Origin: Oligoflexia bacterium
GTDB taxonomy: Bacteria; Bdellovibrionota; Bdellovibrionia; JABDDW01
NCBI GenBank assembly: GCA_020847095.1
Contig: JADLCR010000092.1
Coordinates: 1 to 61,607, forward strand
Length of the DNA: 61,607 nt
Reading direction: 5' to 3'
Made by a program: the position numbers and the translations under genes. Positions 44,259 to 54,285 of this stretch are shown in pieces. Numbering within the stretch: position 1 is the first letter of the stretch; the number at the start of each line of letters is the position of its first letter. Under the pieces are notes generated by a model. The model made no database searches. It was given only the letters and a program-made list of their open reading frames with translations, and was not told the DNA's origin.

Positions 44259-45494
44259 TTAGAACTCTTGCCAAAACACAATCTGCGGTGGCCCAGATGG
44301 AGCTGGCGGAGCCGCCGATGGTGAAGGCGAGGCCACGGGACTCGTTCCCGGTGCCGCTGCCGCCCCAGGGCTCGCTTGGGCCGAAGGTCCAGGTGAGCTT
44401 TGTAAATGGGTCGACAGCTGTTCTTTAACTTTATCAAAGTCGTAAACAATCGCAACGATTTCACGCTGAGTTTTCTTGTAAATTCCGGTGCTTCGGATGC
44501 GAAAGTTAATTTCAGAATCAAATAGAAGTGGAATCTCTGGTTCTTTGTTAAAGGTTTGAGGATTAACGCCCAGAGACTGGACGAAAGTGGTGAAATCATT
44601 GAGGTCGCTAAAGGGTCCGGCCTTTGGATCTCCTCGCCTTTCGATGATGCGTTTTACTTTCTCGTCGTCCAATTGCTTGTCGATGCTGCGAATGACTTCG
44701 GCTGATGCCAAGTTCACATTGATTCCTTTGACACCGTAAACACTGACTCGAGGTGCAATGAGGTTATAGAGGGGATCTGTAATTCCGGCGACCATGTGGA
44801 GTTCTTGTATGGTTTTTAGAGGACGATTGGTTGGTTTTACTTGAGGATCTGTTCTTCCATAGGGCGAATCTTCAGATCCTCCATTTCGACTATCGATATC
44901 TTCATCAACGTAATCGGCGATATTGTTTACAATTTCGTCGGGACGAATGCGTCCGCGATTCTCTGTGGCCCATTCATCATCCTGATCCAAGCGGTTTTGA
45001 ATGATGGCTTTTAATTGTGAGGCTGTGGTCTCTTGGAGTTTTTTAGAGGGACTGGCTAGATCATTGATGTCGATTTTACCGCTTTCACCTTCAATGGTGG
45101 CGGCAAAAGCACCTTCAATAAAACTTTCTTTTATCGTTTTCTTGAGTTCATCTTGATCGATGCCACTTGCTCCATCAGGCAACATTGGTGGCCACGCAAA
45201 GGGAAATGACCAAATAATGTCCAAAGCCCCTTTGTTGCCCCCAAGATCTTTTCCAAATCGAGTGATCACCGTTCTAAAAATGTGAACTCTTAAAAGACTA
45301 ATCTGAACACCTGATTTGGCAAGGTAGAATGCCCGCAATCGATCAAGATTTGTGGCACCCACGGCCATTTCGACGTGACTGTTGTAGCTGATTTCAAACG
45401 CTAAAAACGTCATGACTAGAATCGCAAATAAAGCAATAATGAGCGCAATGCCCTTTTGAGATTTAAGTATCGCGCGCCCCAAATGCTTTTTCAT
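44259..45494 (-). CDS. gspK: Type II secretion minor pseudopilin K
   Basis: 411 residues. The prepilin-like leader ends SQKG and is followed by IALIIALFAILVMTFLAFEI, with no Glu at position 5 as is usual for GspK. A large insertion/globular domain (about 60-370) contains FYLAKSGVQ and GKIDINDLASP, a helix-hairpin-helix-like stretch. The last 40 residues are Pro/Ala/Ser-rich before the end IVFWQEF. GspK caps the pseudopilus with GspI and GspJ. It overlaps the gspJ stop by 4 nt. Confidence 0.9.
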   Translation of the reverse strand: MKKHLGRAILKSQKGIALIIALFAILVMTFLAFEISYNSHVEMAVGATNLDRLRAFYLAKSGVQISLLRVHIFRTVITRFGKDLGGNKGALDIIWSFPFAWPPMLPDGASGIDQDELKKTIKESFIEGAFAATIEGESGKIDINDLASPSKKLQETTASQLKAIIQNRLDQDDEWATENRGRIRPDEIVNNIADYVDEDIDSRNGGSEDSPYGRTDPQVKPTNRPLKTIQELHMVAGITDPLYNLIAPRVSVYGVKGINVNLASAEVIRSIDKQLDDEKVKRIIERRGDPKAGPFSDLNDFTTFVQSLGVNPQTFNKEPEIPLLFDSEINFRIRSTGIYKKTQREIVAIVYDFDKVKEQLSTHLQSSPGPSAQASPGAAAAPGTSPVASPSPSAAPPAPSGPPQIVFWQEF

Positions 45495-46294
45495 TGGCTA
45501 ACTCCCGGTGCGGGTGAGCTAGTGGTCATTTTGAATGGGTCATTGTTGGGCATATGAATGGCGGCAACCGTAGACAATGAGATTTCTCGTTTTTCCTTTG
45601 TAATTGTTATCGAAATTTCTACGGCATCAGGAAACATATAAAGAGTTCTTGAATCCGAGGTATCAACGCTTTTCCAACTTGGTTGCCACTCCCGCTCGTC
45701 TTTGCCGCCGTAATATCTAAGTTTAAATTCTTTGATTCCTTCTAAGATCACGGATTCTTTTCCGCCTCGAGTGACATCTTCATCGAGAACAGGCGAGACG
45801 CGTCGGATAAGCGCTTTTGTAGGTTCACCGTTAGCGGCGGATTTGACGGATTTTATATAGTAACCGATCTTGGCCTGATCACTTTGGGGGCTGTTTGTGG
45901 TGACACGGGCATTGTTGAGAGAAGTGAAATATAAAGAATCCGATTCGCCAATAAAGGCCGTCAGCTTTTCTGTCGGGATGGGTGTTGGTTGATTATCGGG
46001 GCGAGTTTGAAATGGTGGAGGCTTACCGGCCTGTTTGGCCTCGTTGATCATTTTGTTTTTAATAATTTCAGTGACGTCATGCCAGTGAAAGGCCTGATTG
46101 ATGTCGCGGGTCATGATAATGAGGGTGTCTCTGACTCCCGCATAATCATCCAAATCTTGCTCTATCTTTTTCTTGTAGCGAGTGCTTTTTTGAATGCTGA
46201 CAGATGTTAAAGCCGACATGATCGCGATGATCACCACGGCAATCATGACCTCGATCAGGGTAAGTCCTCTTTGATTAAGCCGTCTAAAATCCAC
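45491..46294 (-). CDS. gspJ: Type II secretion minor pseudopilin J
   Basis: 267 residues. GTG 46294 is chosen over the longer frame (46321) because an AGGAG site lies 7 nt upstream and because the result, MDFRRLNQRG then LTLIEVMIAVVIIAIMSALT, is a compact type IV prepilin leader. The C-terminal region has VLDEDVTRGGKESVILEGI and the beta-sheet domain typical of GspJ. It overlaps gspI by 11 nt. Confidence 0.9.
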   Translation of the reverse strand: MDFRRLNQRGLTLIEVMIAVVIIAIMSALTSVSIQKSTRYKKKIEQDLDDYAGVRDTLIIMTRDINQAFHWHDVTEIIKNKMINEAKQAGKPPPFQTRPDNQPTPIPTEKLTAFIGESDSLYFTSLNNARVTTNSPQSDQAKIGYYIKSVKSAANGEPTKALIRRVSPVLDEDVTRGGKESVILEGIKEFKLRYYGGKDEREWQPSWKSVDTSDSRTLYMFPDAVEISITITKEKREISLSTVAAIHMPNNDPFKMTTSSPAPGVSQ

Positions 46295-46775
46295 TGGGAA
46301 TCTCCTGAGAGAAGTCCACAAATATCATCGAAGCTGGATACTCTTGAGTCCGATCTCCGCGTTTGTAATAAACGGTGACGCGCACTTCTCGTACGGCCTT
46401 TTCAAAATATTCGGTCATGGTTTTGATGATGATTTCAGCCAACCCATTGTCGTTACCGCCTTCGGCTTTAGGAGGGGTGATGGGTGGCAAGGAAAATGGC
46501 TTCACTTCTATTTGCCAAGTGTAATCCGGAAAATCGTTTCCAAAATTTCCCTTTCCGACGCCTTCGAGTTCTTCGATTTTCTTGCCCTTGTTTTGAACTT
46601 CAAATTCAACAAGTTTCTTTTGAAGTAAAAATGTGATGGTGCTGAAATTGCGACCCTTTCGCACAGCGGATAGTGACCCGCTCCAACTCTGATATAAAAC
46701 AATGCTCGCCCCGGCCAAGACCACCATAGCGATAAGGACTTCGACTAAGGTAAATCCTCTGGAGCGCATCTTCAT
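46284..46775 (-). CDS. gspI: Type II secretion minor pseudopilin I
   Basis: 163 residues. Its leader MKMRSRG is followed by FTLVEVLIAMVVLAGASIVL, a standard prepilin cleavage/methylation site with Glu at position 5. The globular C-terminal domain is about 125 residues. It shares ATGA with the gspH stop. GspI starts the pseudopilus tip complex with J and K. Confidence 0.9.
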   Translation of the reverse strand: MKMRSRGFTLVEVLIAMVVLAGASIVLYQSWSGSLSAVRKGRNFSTITFLLQKKLVEFEVQNKGKKIEELEGVGKGNFGNDFPDYTWQIEVKPFSLPPITPPKAEGGNDNGLAEIIIKTMTEYFEKAVREVRVTVYYKRGDRTQEYPASMIFVDFSQEIPSGF

Positions 46776-47404
46776 TCTAGGTCCCTAAAATACACGTACT
46801 TGTCTTGGATTGTTGTCTGAGCGGTCAAGGGGTTGACGATGAGCGACCATTTAAGTTTTCTGTCATCGGTGATGTGAATGATGGCTTTTGTCACCAAGCC
46901 TTGAGGGAAAAAGTAAATATAAGCCTTTCCTTCTTTGATGGGATCACGATGAGTTTCGACTTCTACATCTTCAAAACGCACGCCCTGAGGCAGAATGATC
47001 GGCTTTTTTAGTAAGTCTGCATCTTTGGAAAATGGACCCTTTTGTTTCTCGTTTTTTTCTGTGCGTGCTGGTGTGGCCTCGGGGTCGGCAAGCAGAGCCG
47101 CTCCAGAAGCGCTTTCAAGGGTAATTGAAGACTCAATGTTTTCGTCTTTCTTTCCAAGGTCAATGACCAGCCGATAGGTTTTATTCTTCAATCGGGCGTG
47201 ATGATGGATCTGCTTATTAAGAATAATAATTTTGCGCGTGACCGATCGCAGTTGGGTTCCGAGATTTCGACCAAGCCGAGGGACCCCTATGGCGATGACC
47301 GAAGCAATAATCGCTATGGCAATGAGTACTTCGATGAGGGTAAGGCCTTTTTCACTCTTCGCTTGAGATGTCTGCGGCAATTCCGCTACCGCCTTCTTGG
47401 CCAT
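46772..47404 (-). CDS. gspH: Type II secretion pseudopilin H
   Basis: 210 residues from the ATG at 47404; starts at TTG 47413 or TTG 47380 are also possible. The prepilin site SEKG then LTLIEVLIAIAIIASVIAIG is clear. The leader would be 20 residues from 47404 or 12 from 47380. The C-terminal domain (about 60-210) contains a long acidic/Lys-rich loop that includes NEKQKGPFSKDADLL. GspH is a minor pseudopilin. The start lies inside gspG (53-nt overlap). Confidence 0.82.
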   Translation of the reverse strand: MAKKAVAELPQTSQAKSEKGLTLIEVLIAIAIIASVIAIGVPRLGRNLGTQLRSVTRKIIILNKQIHHHARLKNKTYRLVIDLGKKDENIESSITLESASGAALLADPEATPARTEKNEKQKGPFSKDADLLKKPIILPQGVRFEDVEVETHRDPIKEGKAYIYFFPQGLVTKAIIHITDDRKLKWSLIVNPLTAQTTIQDKYVYFRDLE

Positions 47405-47771
47405 CGGCTCCAAATGATTTTAAGGTGTATTTGGTTCCATCCGAAGTATACGCCAGTTCGTGATTCCACGGATCCTTAGGGAGTTTCTTAACATAAGCAT
47501 CCGGGCCCCAGTTGGTGCAAGTTCGGCCAGCGGGTGCCTGAAGCAGAGCTTGGAGACCTTGATCGGTTGTCGGGAAGAAACCGCAATCGGTGTAAAACTG
47601 ATCCAAGGACTTTCCAACTTCGGTAATGAGGATTTGAGCCTGCCGCACACGGGCTTTATCAAGTTGCTTTCGGACTGCATTGACAATGACCGTACCCATC
47701 GTGGCCACGATGACCACAACAATCATGATCTCAACAAGTGTCATACCTCGGTTATTAGATAGAGATTTCAT
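47352..47771 (-). CDS. gspG: Major pseudopilin GspG
   Basis: 139 residues. Its leader MKSLSNNRG is followed by MTLVEIMIVVVIVATMGTVI; the mature protein starts with Met rather than the usual Phe. GspG-specific features are FPTTDQGLQALLQAP, KKLPKDPWNHELAY, and a C-terminal SFGADGQEGGSGIAADI calcium-loop-like end. ATG 47771 has AGGAGG 9 nt upstream and is preferred over the longer frame. It is the main subunit of the pseudopilus. Confidence 0.95.
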   Translation of the reverse strand: MKSLSNNRGMTLVEIMIVVVIVATMGTVIVNAVRKQLDKARVRQAQILITEVGKSLDQFYTDCGFFPTTDQGLQALLQAPAGRTCTNWGPDAYVKKLPKDPWNHELAYTSDGTKYTLKSFGADGQEGGSGIAADISSEE

Positions 47772-47861
47772 CAAGCAGTTCCTCCTAAGATTCCCTATTT
47801 TGCTTGGAACCTCCCGGTTGGTCAATAACCTTCCCCAGAAGAGATTTGACGCAAATAGTTA

Positions 47862-49076
47862 TTAGGCAATATTTTGCATTTCAAGGATTGGTACAAGAAT
47901 GGCGAAAACAATAAAGCCGACTACTCCGCCCATAAAGATGAGCATCACGGGCTCAAGGATGCTGGTGAGCCCCGCCACAGTGTTATTAACCTGAAAATCA
48001 TAGGATTCCGAGACCTGGGTGAGGAGGCTCTCTAGCTCACCAGTTTTTTCTCCAATACTGATCATGTGAATGACGATTGGAGGAAATTCTCCGGATTTTC
48101 TCAATGGACCGGCAATGCTCTCTCCTTCTGAAACGTTGTCGCGAGCATCGGCAATGATCTTTTCAAATACTTTGTTGTCGACAACGTTCTTAACGATGTC
48201 AAAGGCCGTCAGCATGGGGACGCCGCCTTGAAGCAAAGTGCTCAGGGTCTTGGCAAAGCGAGAAACCGCGATCATTCGAATCAACTTGCCTACAACGGGG
48301 ATCCTCATTTTAAGGCCGTCCCAAGAAAGTCGTCCGGATTCAGTAGACTTCCAGCGCATAAAAGAAAAGGTCACAAAAGCTAAAACCGAAATCAGAATGT
48401 ACCAGTAATTAACCATAAAACCGCTAATGGCTATTAGAACCTCGGTGTACCAGGGAAGGGCCTTTTCCATGGAACTAAAAACTTCAGAAATCTGTGGGAT
48501 GACGGTCACAAAGATGACCACCAAAACGATGGAGCTAAAAAAGCCAATGATCACTGGGTACATCATGGCCGATCGCACTCGATTGCGCAGTTCATTTTGT
48601 TTTTCGGTAAATTCAGCAAGTCTCAGTAAAATAATATCTAAAGTTCCTGAGGTTTCGCCCGCCTCACAAAGTGAGACATAGATATTTGAAAAAATCTTGG
48701 GATGTTTCGAAGGCGCCTTGTATAAAGATGATCCTTCATTAACCATCTGTTTGACATCGGACAATGCGCTTTTGAGATTTTCATTTTCAACCTGTTCAAC
48801 AACAGCTGATAAGCTATCCACTAATGGAATTTGCGCCTTCACAAGAGTCGCCAATTGGCGGGTCATGAGCGCGAGCTCTTGAACATTAACGCCACTTCCG
48901 AATGAAATCCCCTTGGCCTTATTTTTAGCGGCTTGGGCTTTTCTGTCTTTTATATCGACGACATAGACGCCGTCACGCTTGAGTTTTTGTTTGGCCGCTT
49001 TAATATTCTCAGCGTCGACAAGTCCCTTGACGTTTTTCCCCTCTTTATTGAGACCGCGATATTCAAAGGACGCCAT
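47862..49076 (-). CDS. gspF: Type II secretion inner-membrane platform protein GspF
   Basis: 404 residues. It begins MASFEYRGLNKEGKNVKG and contains two T2SSF domains (about 70-195 and 270-395), each a six-helix cytoplasmic unit, and three membrane spans. Visible signatures are LALMTRQLATLVKAQIPL and GGVPMLTAFDIVKNVV. It shares one base with the gspE stop (TAATG) and lies 90 nt from gspG, a gap in which a second ribosome-binding site is needed. Confidence 0.95.
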   Translation of the reverse strand: MASFEYRGLNKEGKNVKGLVDAENIKAAKQKLKRDGVYVVDIKDRKAQAAKNKAKGISFGSGVNVQELALMTRQLATLVKAQIPLVDSLSAVVEQVENENLKSALSDVKQMVNEGSSLYKAPSKHPKIFSNIYVSLCEAGETSGTLDIILLRLAEFTEKQNELRNRVRSAMMYPVIIGFFSSIVLVVIFVTVIPQISEVFSSMEKALPWYTEVLIAISGFMVNYWYILISVLAFVTFSFMRWKSTESGRLSWDGLKMRIPVVGKLIRMIAVSRFAKTLSTLLQGGVPMLTAFDIVKNVVDNKVFEKIIADARDNVSEGESIAGPLRKSGEFPPIVIHMISIGEKTGELESLLTQVSESYDFQVNNTVAGLTSILEPVMLIFMGGVVGFIVFAILVPILEMQNIA

Positions 49077-50767
49077 TAGATATCCTCTTGAGTGGTCGAA
49101 ATGAGCTCTTCAATAGTCGTAATTCCGCGCAATACTTTTTGAGCGCCATCTTCACGCAAGGTTTTCATTCCGTGAGTTTGAGCGGCTCTCTTAATTGTGC
49201 CTGAGTCCTTATTTTGCAAAATCAGCTGGCGTATGGGTTCGGTAATCACAAGCAGCTCATGAATGACCGTTCGTCCAAGGTAGCCTTTTTGATTACATTG
49301 ATTGCAGCCTTGAGCTTTAAAAACCCGGCCTTGTCCTAAATCGGCCCGAGTGAGTTCGATACTCGCAAGCTCCGCATCTGTTGGATCATGTGGAACTTTG
49401 CAATGGGGGCAAAGTACACGAATAAGTCGTTGCGCCACAATTCCAAGCAGCGAGCTTGCAACTAGAAACGGTTCGCAACCCATATCAATCAAGCGGGGAA
49501 TGGCTCCTGCCGCATCGTTTGTATGAATCGTCGAAAGCACCAAGTGACCGGTGAGAGACGAATTGATGGCAATTTCAGCGGTTTCAAGGTCACGAATCTC
49601 ACCCACCATGATTACGTCAGGGTCTTGGCGCAAAATAGCTCTTAAGCCGTTGGCAAAAGTGAGATTGATTTTGCTGTTTACCTGAATCTGCCCAATTCCA
49701 TGGATTCTTTGCTCCACCGGGTCTTCGATCGTGATGATGTTTCGCTCGACATTGTTGATAGCCATGATACAGGCGTAAAGTGTTGTTGATTTACCGCTAC
49801 CAGTTGGACCAGTGACAAGCATAATCCCGTGCTGATGATGAACTAAATCGACAAGGTTCGTTAATGCTTGGTCGCTAAAGCCGAGTTGGGGAAGCTCTAA
49901 GATGACGTTGCTTCTGTCTTGCAAACGCATGACGATTCTCTCGCCATGCGATGTGGGCACCGTGCTCAAACGTATATCGATGTCTTTTCCGGCCATTTTA
50001 ATAGGAATGCGCCCATCTTGCGGAAGTCTCTTCTCGGCAATATTAAGATTGGCCATGACTTTAATTCTAGATGTGATCGCGCTCTGGAGAGACTTCGGTG
50101 GTTTAAAAACATCATACAAGACGCCGTCAATTCGAAAGCGCACCACCATATCCCGCTCGTAGGGTTCAATATGAATGTCAGAGGCTTTATCTTTTACCGA
50201 TCTAAATAAGAGACTATTCACCAGCTTAATAACGGGGGCATCGTCGTCGCCCGCTTCCAAAAGATCAATGGGCTCGTCAAAATCGTAGGCCTCATCATCT
50301 TTAAGTCCTTCGAGCCCTTGGAAAGCGGCCGTGCTCTTTTCATAAACCTTGTTTATGGCGTCTTGGATCTTGGTGGCCGAGGAGACAATGGGAATGATGC
50401 GCTTGTTAAACAAGGCTCTCAGATCATCTAAGGTTTTAGCGCTCGCTGGATTTGAGATCAAAACTTTGAGTGTTTCTTGTTCCATTTTGAATGGCAAGCA
50501 GCCGTACTGTTTTGCGTAGTTAATCGGGAGGTCGCGAACAAGATCAATGGGAATATCGTTGAACGGGATCTCTTTCATGAAATCGAGCTTCAAATGACCG
50601 CAGAGTTGTTTAAGGGCGTCATCGGGAGTGGCGAGCTCTTCTGTGATCATTTTTTCAGCAAGCTTCTGCCCACCCTCCAAGGGGATTTGCAGAATCTCAT
50701 TGAGCTGCGCCTCGGACATCGAGGAGCTTTTCAAGAGTAAGGAGCCAATGTTTTCGATCGTGGTCAT
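49076..50767 (-). CDS. gspE: Type II secretion ATPase GspE
   Basis: 563 residues. It contains an N1/N2-type domain (to about 165), the ATPase core with Walker A GPTGSGKSTTLYA (about 325), an Asp box (IITIEDPVEQRIHGIGQIQV), Walker B (ILRQDPDVIMVGEIRD) and the His box (LVLSTIHTNDAAGAIPRL). A C-terminal zinc motif has CPHC and CNQC, about 40 residues apart. It powers pseudopilus assembly with GspL/F. It is followed with 1-nt overlap by gspF. Confidence 0.97.
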   Translation of the reverse strand: MTTIENIGSLLLKSSSMSEAQLNEILQIPLEGGQKLAEKMITEELATPDDALKQLCGHLKLDFMKEIPFNDIPIDLVRDLPINYAKQYGCLPFKMEQETLKVLISNPASAKTLDDLRALFNKRIIPIVSSATKIQDAINKVYEKSTAAFQGLEGLKDDEAYDFDEPIDLLEAGDDDAPVIKLVNSLLFRSVKDKASDIHIEPYERDMVVRFRIDGVLYDVFKPPKSLQSAITSRIKVMANLNIAEKRLPQDGRIPIKMAGKDIDIRLSTVPTSHGERIVMRLQDRSNVILELPQLGFSDQALTNLVDLVHHQHGIMLVTGPTGSGKSTTLYACIMAINNVERNIITIEDPVEQRIHGIGQIQVNSKINLTFANGLRAILRQDPDVIMVGEIRDLETAEIAINSSLTGHLVLSTIHTNDAAGAIPRLIDMGCEPFLVASSLLGIVAQRLIRVLCPHCKVPHDPTDAELASIELTRADLGQGRVFKAQGCNQCNQKGYLGRTVIHELLVITEPIRQLILQNKDSGTIKRAAQTHGMKTLREDGAQKVLRGITTIEELISTTQEDI

Positions 50768-50779
50768 TAGTTACTCTTG

Positions 50780-53101
50780 TTAGGGTTGGGTGCCCTTTTT
50801 AAGCTTTACCTTTTCCAACAATTCGCCCTTTCCGTCAACGCCACCCGCATTCTTATGAATGAAATCAATGCGTTCTTTAAATTTTTGCTCTGTCATTTGT
50901 GCCGCGTCGTAAGAGTTTCGAATGATCTTAGGTGTCAAAAAGAGCATCAGATTTTGTTTTGATAATGTAGTCTTTTTGCTCTTAAACAGCCAGCCGATAA
51001 TGGGAATATCTCCCAGCAATGGAACTTTGGCTGATTCAACGCGTTCTTCGTCGTTCATCAGTCCCCCAAGAACCACGGTGTCACCGTCGCGAACGAGAAC
51101 GTTGGTTTTGGCGGTTCTTTGGGTCGTGGCAAGAGCGTTTTCTCGCAAGTTAGCGGGACCGATGGTTCGACTTGAAACGCCTTTAATGGCTTGTTGAATT
51201 TCAAGGCGAATGGTTTTTGATCCGGGCGAGATGTGTGGTTTGATATTGAGCTTAATGGTGAGGTCGTCACGGGTGACTGAATTGGTTGTGGTTCCGTTGT
51301 TAGCCGTTGATACCGCAGTACCTGTTGGAACTTTATCACCAACTTCTATCTCCGCTTCTTCGTTATCGAGCGCCATGATTTGAGGTGTGCTCAAAATATT
51401 AACCGTCGCCACCGTTTGAAGAAAGTTGATAAATCCGACGAGGCTTGGAATTTCAATGGCGGAGCCTCCTGGGGGAGTGACCGTCACCATAGAGCTATTT
51501 CCGAATCCTAGAATTGCTCCTTCAGAATTTCCTGGAGTCGTGAACTTTGATAACGGCTGACTAGAAAAGCCGGCGCGTCCGGCAAACGTTTTTCCTGGTA
51601 AGTTATAATAGCTGATTCCGTATTCTTTGATATTGTCTACGTTGAGCTCAAGAAATACTCCTTCAACATAAACCTGGTCGCGGGGAATATCGAGTTTGGC
51701 CAAGATAGCCTGAACAACTTCGTAATCTTGTTTGCTCGCCGTCACGACAAGGCTGTTGGTTGTTTTATCAGCAACGATTTTGACATCGCCTCCAAACACC
51801 ATCGTTTTCTGCGAGGCCGGCGCTGCTCCTGCGCCTGAGCCAGCCGCTTGAGTCGAAGCTTGTGCTAACCCGGAAAGTGTCGTGGCAATTTTCTCTGAAT
51901 CGCCGTAACGAACATAATAGACGTACACTCCACCTGCATCTTCAGGTCGAATTCGAAAATCGAGACGAGACACGAGTTTTCGAATTTTAGCAATTCCCTG
52001 ATTGTTACCGACGACGATGAGAGAGTTTGTACGGTCATCAGGAATAACAAGTGAGAACGCTTCGTTTGAAGAAGATTGGGTTCCACCAAGGGGAGTAAAG
52101 CGCGGGATTCCTGCGGTGAAGCCCCCGGCCGGACCTTGACCTTGGTTTTTACCCTTGTTGATAATTTGATCTACGAGTTTTGCAAGCTCAGAAGCTTTCG
52201 CATAGCGAATGCGAATGACCTCAAGCTGTTCTTCAAATCCCGGAACATCGAGTTGTTTGAGAATCTTCATGATTCGCTCAATGTTGCTACCGTAATCAGA
52301 AACGATCAGAGTGTTGGTCGGTTCATAAGGCCTGAGTTCGCCAAGTCGAGATTGCAGAAGAGGGCCAAGGCTATTGAATACTTCTTTAGCTGAGATGTAT
52401 CGGAGCTGAATGATTCTTGTGATCATTTGATCAGTGTTGGGTGAATACGCACCTGAATAAGTATCAAGATTGTCTCTTTGAGCATTGGCGGCCGGTTTTA
52501 TTTTTAAAAATTTTCCACTTGGAACAACGGTAAAGCCATTGATCGCAAGTGCCGACAGAAACGCTCGATAAGCTTCGGCAACAGTAATTCTTGTTGGGGC
52601 AATAATCGTGATTTTTCCTCGAACAGCCTGATCAAGAATGAAATTCTTCCCGGTCAATTCGGAAACGGCTTTAACGATATCGGTGATCTCGGCATTGGGA
52701 TAATCAAAGCTATCGATGAGATCAGGATAGTTTTCGTCAGTGATTTCTTTATCCAACGGATCTTCGACTTTTGGTTTTGCGGCCAGCGGGTTTGGCGGCT
52801 CGTTTCGCTTACGCCTCGGTGATGGTTGGGCTCCCTTGAACGAAGGCTCGGCGGCTCCCCCGGCTTGTGCGCCTGAAGGTTGGCTACCCGGAACGTTTGA
52901 TGTAGGTGCTCCGTCTCCAAAAGTTTTTTGACCTGGAATTCCAGGAGGCGGTGCAAATGTTCCAGGAGGAACCGGAGGCCCATCAAATTCTTCGTCATCA
53001 AAAAATGGGTCCGCAGGCCCGGGTGGTGGATTTTGCGCCAAGACGAGCTGTGCGCTCACCAGGCTTATGAGTACCACCAACATCCATGTTGAATAGCGCA
53101 T
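50780..53101 (-). CDS. gspD: Type II secretion outer-membrane secretin GspD
   Basis: 773 residues. A signal peptide (cleavage at VLAQN, about 22) is followed by a Pro/Gly-rich low-complexity region (about 25-125). The N0 domain starts near 130 (DIVKAVSELTGKNFILDQ), then three N-domains; the segments LIVSDYGSNIERIMKIL and LIVVGNNQGIAKIRKLVSRL mark N1 and N2. The secretin barrel (about 460-740) includes VGDKVPTGTAV, VRDGDTVVLGGLM and VPLLGDIPIIGWLF. No pilotin gene is nearby. The proline-rich linker is unusual and is probably specific to this lineage. Confidence 0.96.
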   Translation of the reverse strand: MRYSTWMLVVLISLVSAQLVLAQNPPPGPADPFFDDEEFDGPPVPPGTFAPPPGIPGQKTFGDGAPTSNVPGSQPSGAQAGGAAEPSFKGAQPSPRRKRNEPPNPLAAKPKVEDPLDKEITDENYPDLIDSFDYPNAEITDIVKAVSELTGKNFILDQAVRGKITIIAPTRITVAEAYRAFLSALAINGFTVVPSGKFLKIKPAANAQRDNLDTYSGAYSPNTDQMITRIIQLRYISAKEVFNSLGPLLQSRLGELRPYEPTNTLIVSDYGSNIERIMKILKQLDVPGFEEQLEVIRIRYAKASELAKLVDQIINKGKNQGQGPAGGFTAGIPRFTPLGGTQSSSNEAFSLVIPDDRTNSLIVVGNNQGIAKIRKLVSRLDFRIRPEDAGGVYVYYVRYGDSEKIATTLSGLAQASTQAAGSGAGAAPASQKTMVFGGDVKIVADKTTNSLVVTASKQDYEVVQAILAKLDIPRDQVYVEGVFLELNVDNIKEYGISYYNLPGKTFAGRAGFSSQPLSKFTTPGNSEGAILGFGNSSMVTVTPPGGSAIEIPSLVGFINFLQTVATVNILSTPQIMALDNEEAEIEVGDKVPTGTAVSTANNGTTTNSVTRDDLTIKLNIKPHISPGSKTIRLEIQQAIKGVSSRTIGPANLRENALATTQRTAKTNVLVRDGDTVVLGGLMNDEERVESAKVPLLGDIPIIGWLFKSKKTTLSKQNLMLFLTPKIIRNSYDAAQMTEQKFKERIDFIHKNAGGVDGKGELLEKVKLKKGTQP

Positions 53102-53117
53102 GAGGAACCCTCCGTCC

Positions 53118-54116
53118 CTAGTTGATTTTGTAATTCATCGTCATGGGTTTTCCATTTCGTTCGATCTGTAGTTTTAGTTCCGAAGATGAGCGGAGCTGAT
53201 TATAAAACTCCATTGCCTTTGCGGGGCTATCAAGTGCCTCTCCATTAACACCGCTGATGACATCGCCAGGCTCAATGCCAAACTTTCTGAAAATGGATCC
53301 TTCTTGAATATCGACAATTCGAAAGCCGTTTGTTTTTCCGGGGCTACCGGGAACCAAGTTTGGTACAGCCCGAGCTTGAGTGAGGAGTTCAGGAAGGTTA
53401 TTCATTTGGCTTTCAAGCTCAGATCGTGAAATCGCAAACGTGTCTTCAGATTCTTTGACGATGGGGCCGTCGCCGGAAGTTTTCGTAGGCGCCTTAGTCT
53501 TAAACATAAACGCAGGCTCATCTTTAATCTGAATGTACTCTAAAGTTCCGGTTTGCAGATTTCTAATAAAAGCCTTCTTGCGCTCCACTTTCAGGAGCGT
53601 GGCCAATCCTTCAATGGCGTCGTTGGGAATGTACGGCAAAATTTTATCAGCGCTATTGTTAGCTTGGATGGTGGCCACACTTTTTCCCGGGTTGGCATGA
53701 ACGATGGTGCCCACAAGGTTCAACGGCAATGAGGACTCTCGCGCCGGTCCGCCAAAGTCGGTCGTTCCTTCGGGAGCCCCTTCTGCAATTTGGACTTCGG
53801 GAATGATCCCGTCTGAATTAAAAATGTTTCGATCTAAGACGGAGTCGTAGTCGCTCTTGGGTTTGTACTGCGATTGAATAATCGGAACCGGAGCCATCGG
53901 AGGGGCGCTTGAGGGGAGCATGCTTTGACGCACATAAACGCTTGTGAGGTCAGCGCCCATCAATGCCACGATTCCAGCGGTCAAATGGGGGGCGTATTTC
54001 TGAAGCGGAAAGTCTTTGATCGGAAGCCTTGACCAGGTAGCTCGAATAGAAGTGAGTGTTCCTTCCACTCCTTCAGCGAAGGCTTCTTTGCTTTTAAAAA
54101 ACCGACCTAGAGCCAT
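53118..54116 (-). CDS. gspC: Type II secretion protein GspC with C-terminal PDZ-like domain
   Basis: 332 residues from ATG 54116; a longer start at GTG 54167 is possible. It has one membrane span (LTAGIVALMGADLTSVYV, about 48-65), an HR (homology region) domain (about 115-190, SLPLNLVGTIVHA) that contacts GspD, and a C-terminal PDZ domain (about 245-332, GFRIVDIQEGSIFRKFGI then GDVISGVNGEAL). A TAAAAT -10-like hexamer immediately before the GTG 54167 supports the shorter start. It is the first gene of the gsp operon. Confidence 0.9.
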   Translation of the reverse strand: MALGRFFKSKEAFAEGVEGTLTSIRATWSRLPIKDFPLQKYAPHLTAGIVALMGADLTSVYVRQSMLPSSAPPMAPVPIIQSQYKPKSDYDSVLDRNIFNSDGIIPEVQIAEGAPEGTTDFGGPARESSLPLNLVGTIVHANPGKSVATIQANNSADKILPYIPNDAIEGLATLLKVERKKAFIRNLQTGTLEYIQIKDEPAFMFKTKAPTKTSGDGPIVKESEDTFAISRSELESQMNNLPELLTQARAVPNLVPGSPGKTNGFRIVDIQEGSIFRKFGIEPGDVISGVNGEALDSPAKAMEFYNQLRSSSELKLQIERNGKPMTMNYKIN

Positions 54117-54285
54117 CTTCCTTGTTGCGTCCCCACAGCGATGCGGTTGGTCTAAATAATCATTCACTATTTTAGCTCAAAGAGGCCCGAGATTACGTGC
54201 CTTTTTTGGATTTCACGAGTGGCTTTTTGAAGAGAAAGTCCTTAAGACTCTAGCCTTTAGTCCATGTGACCAGTATATAAGGATC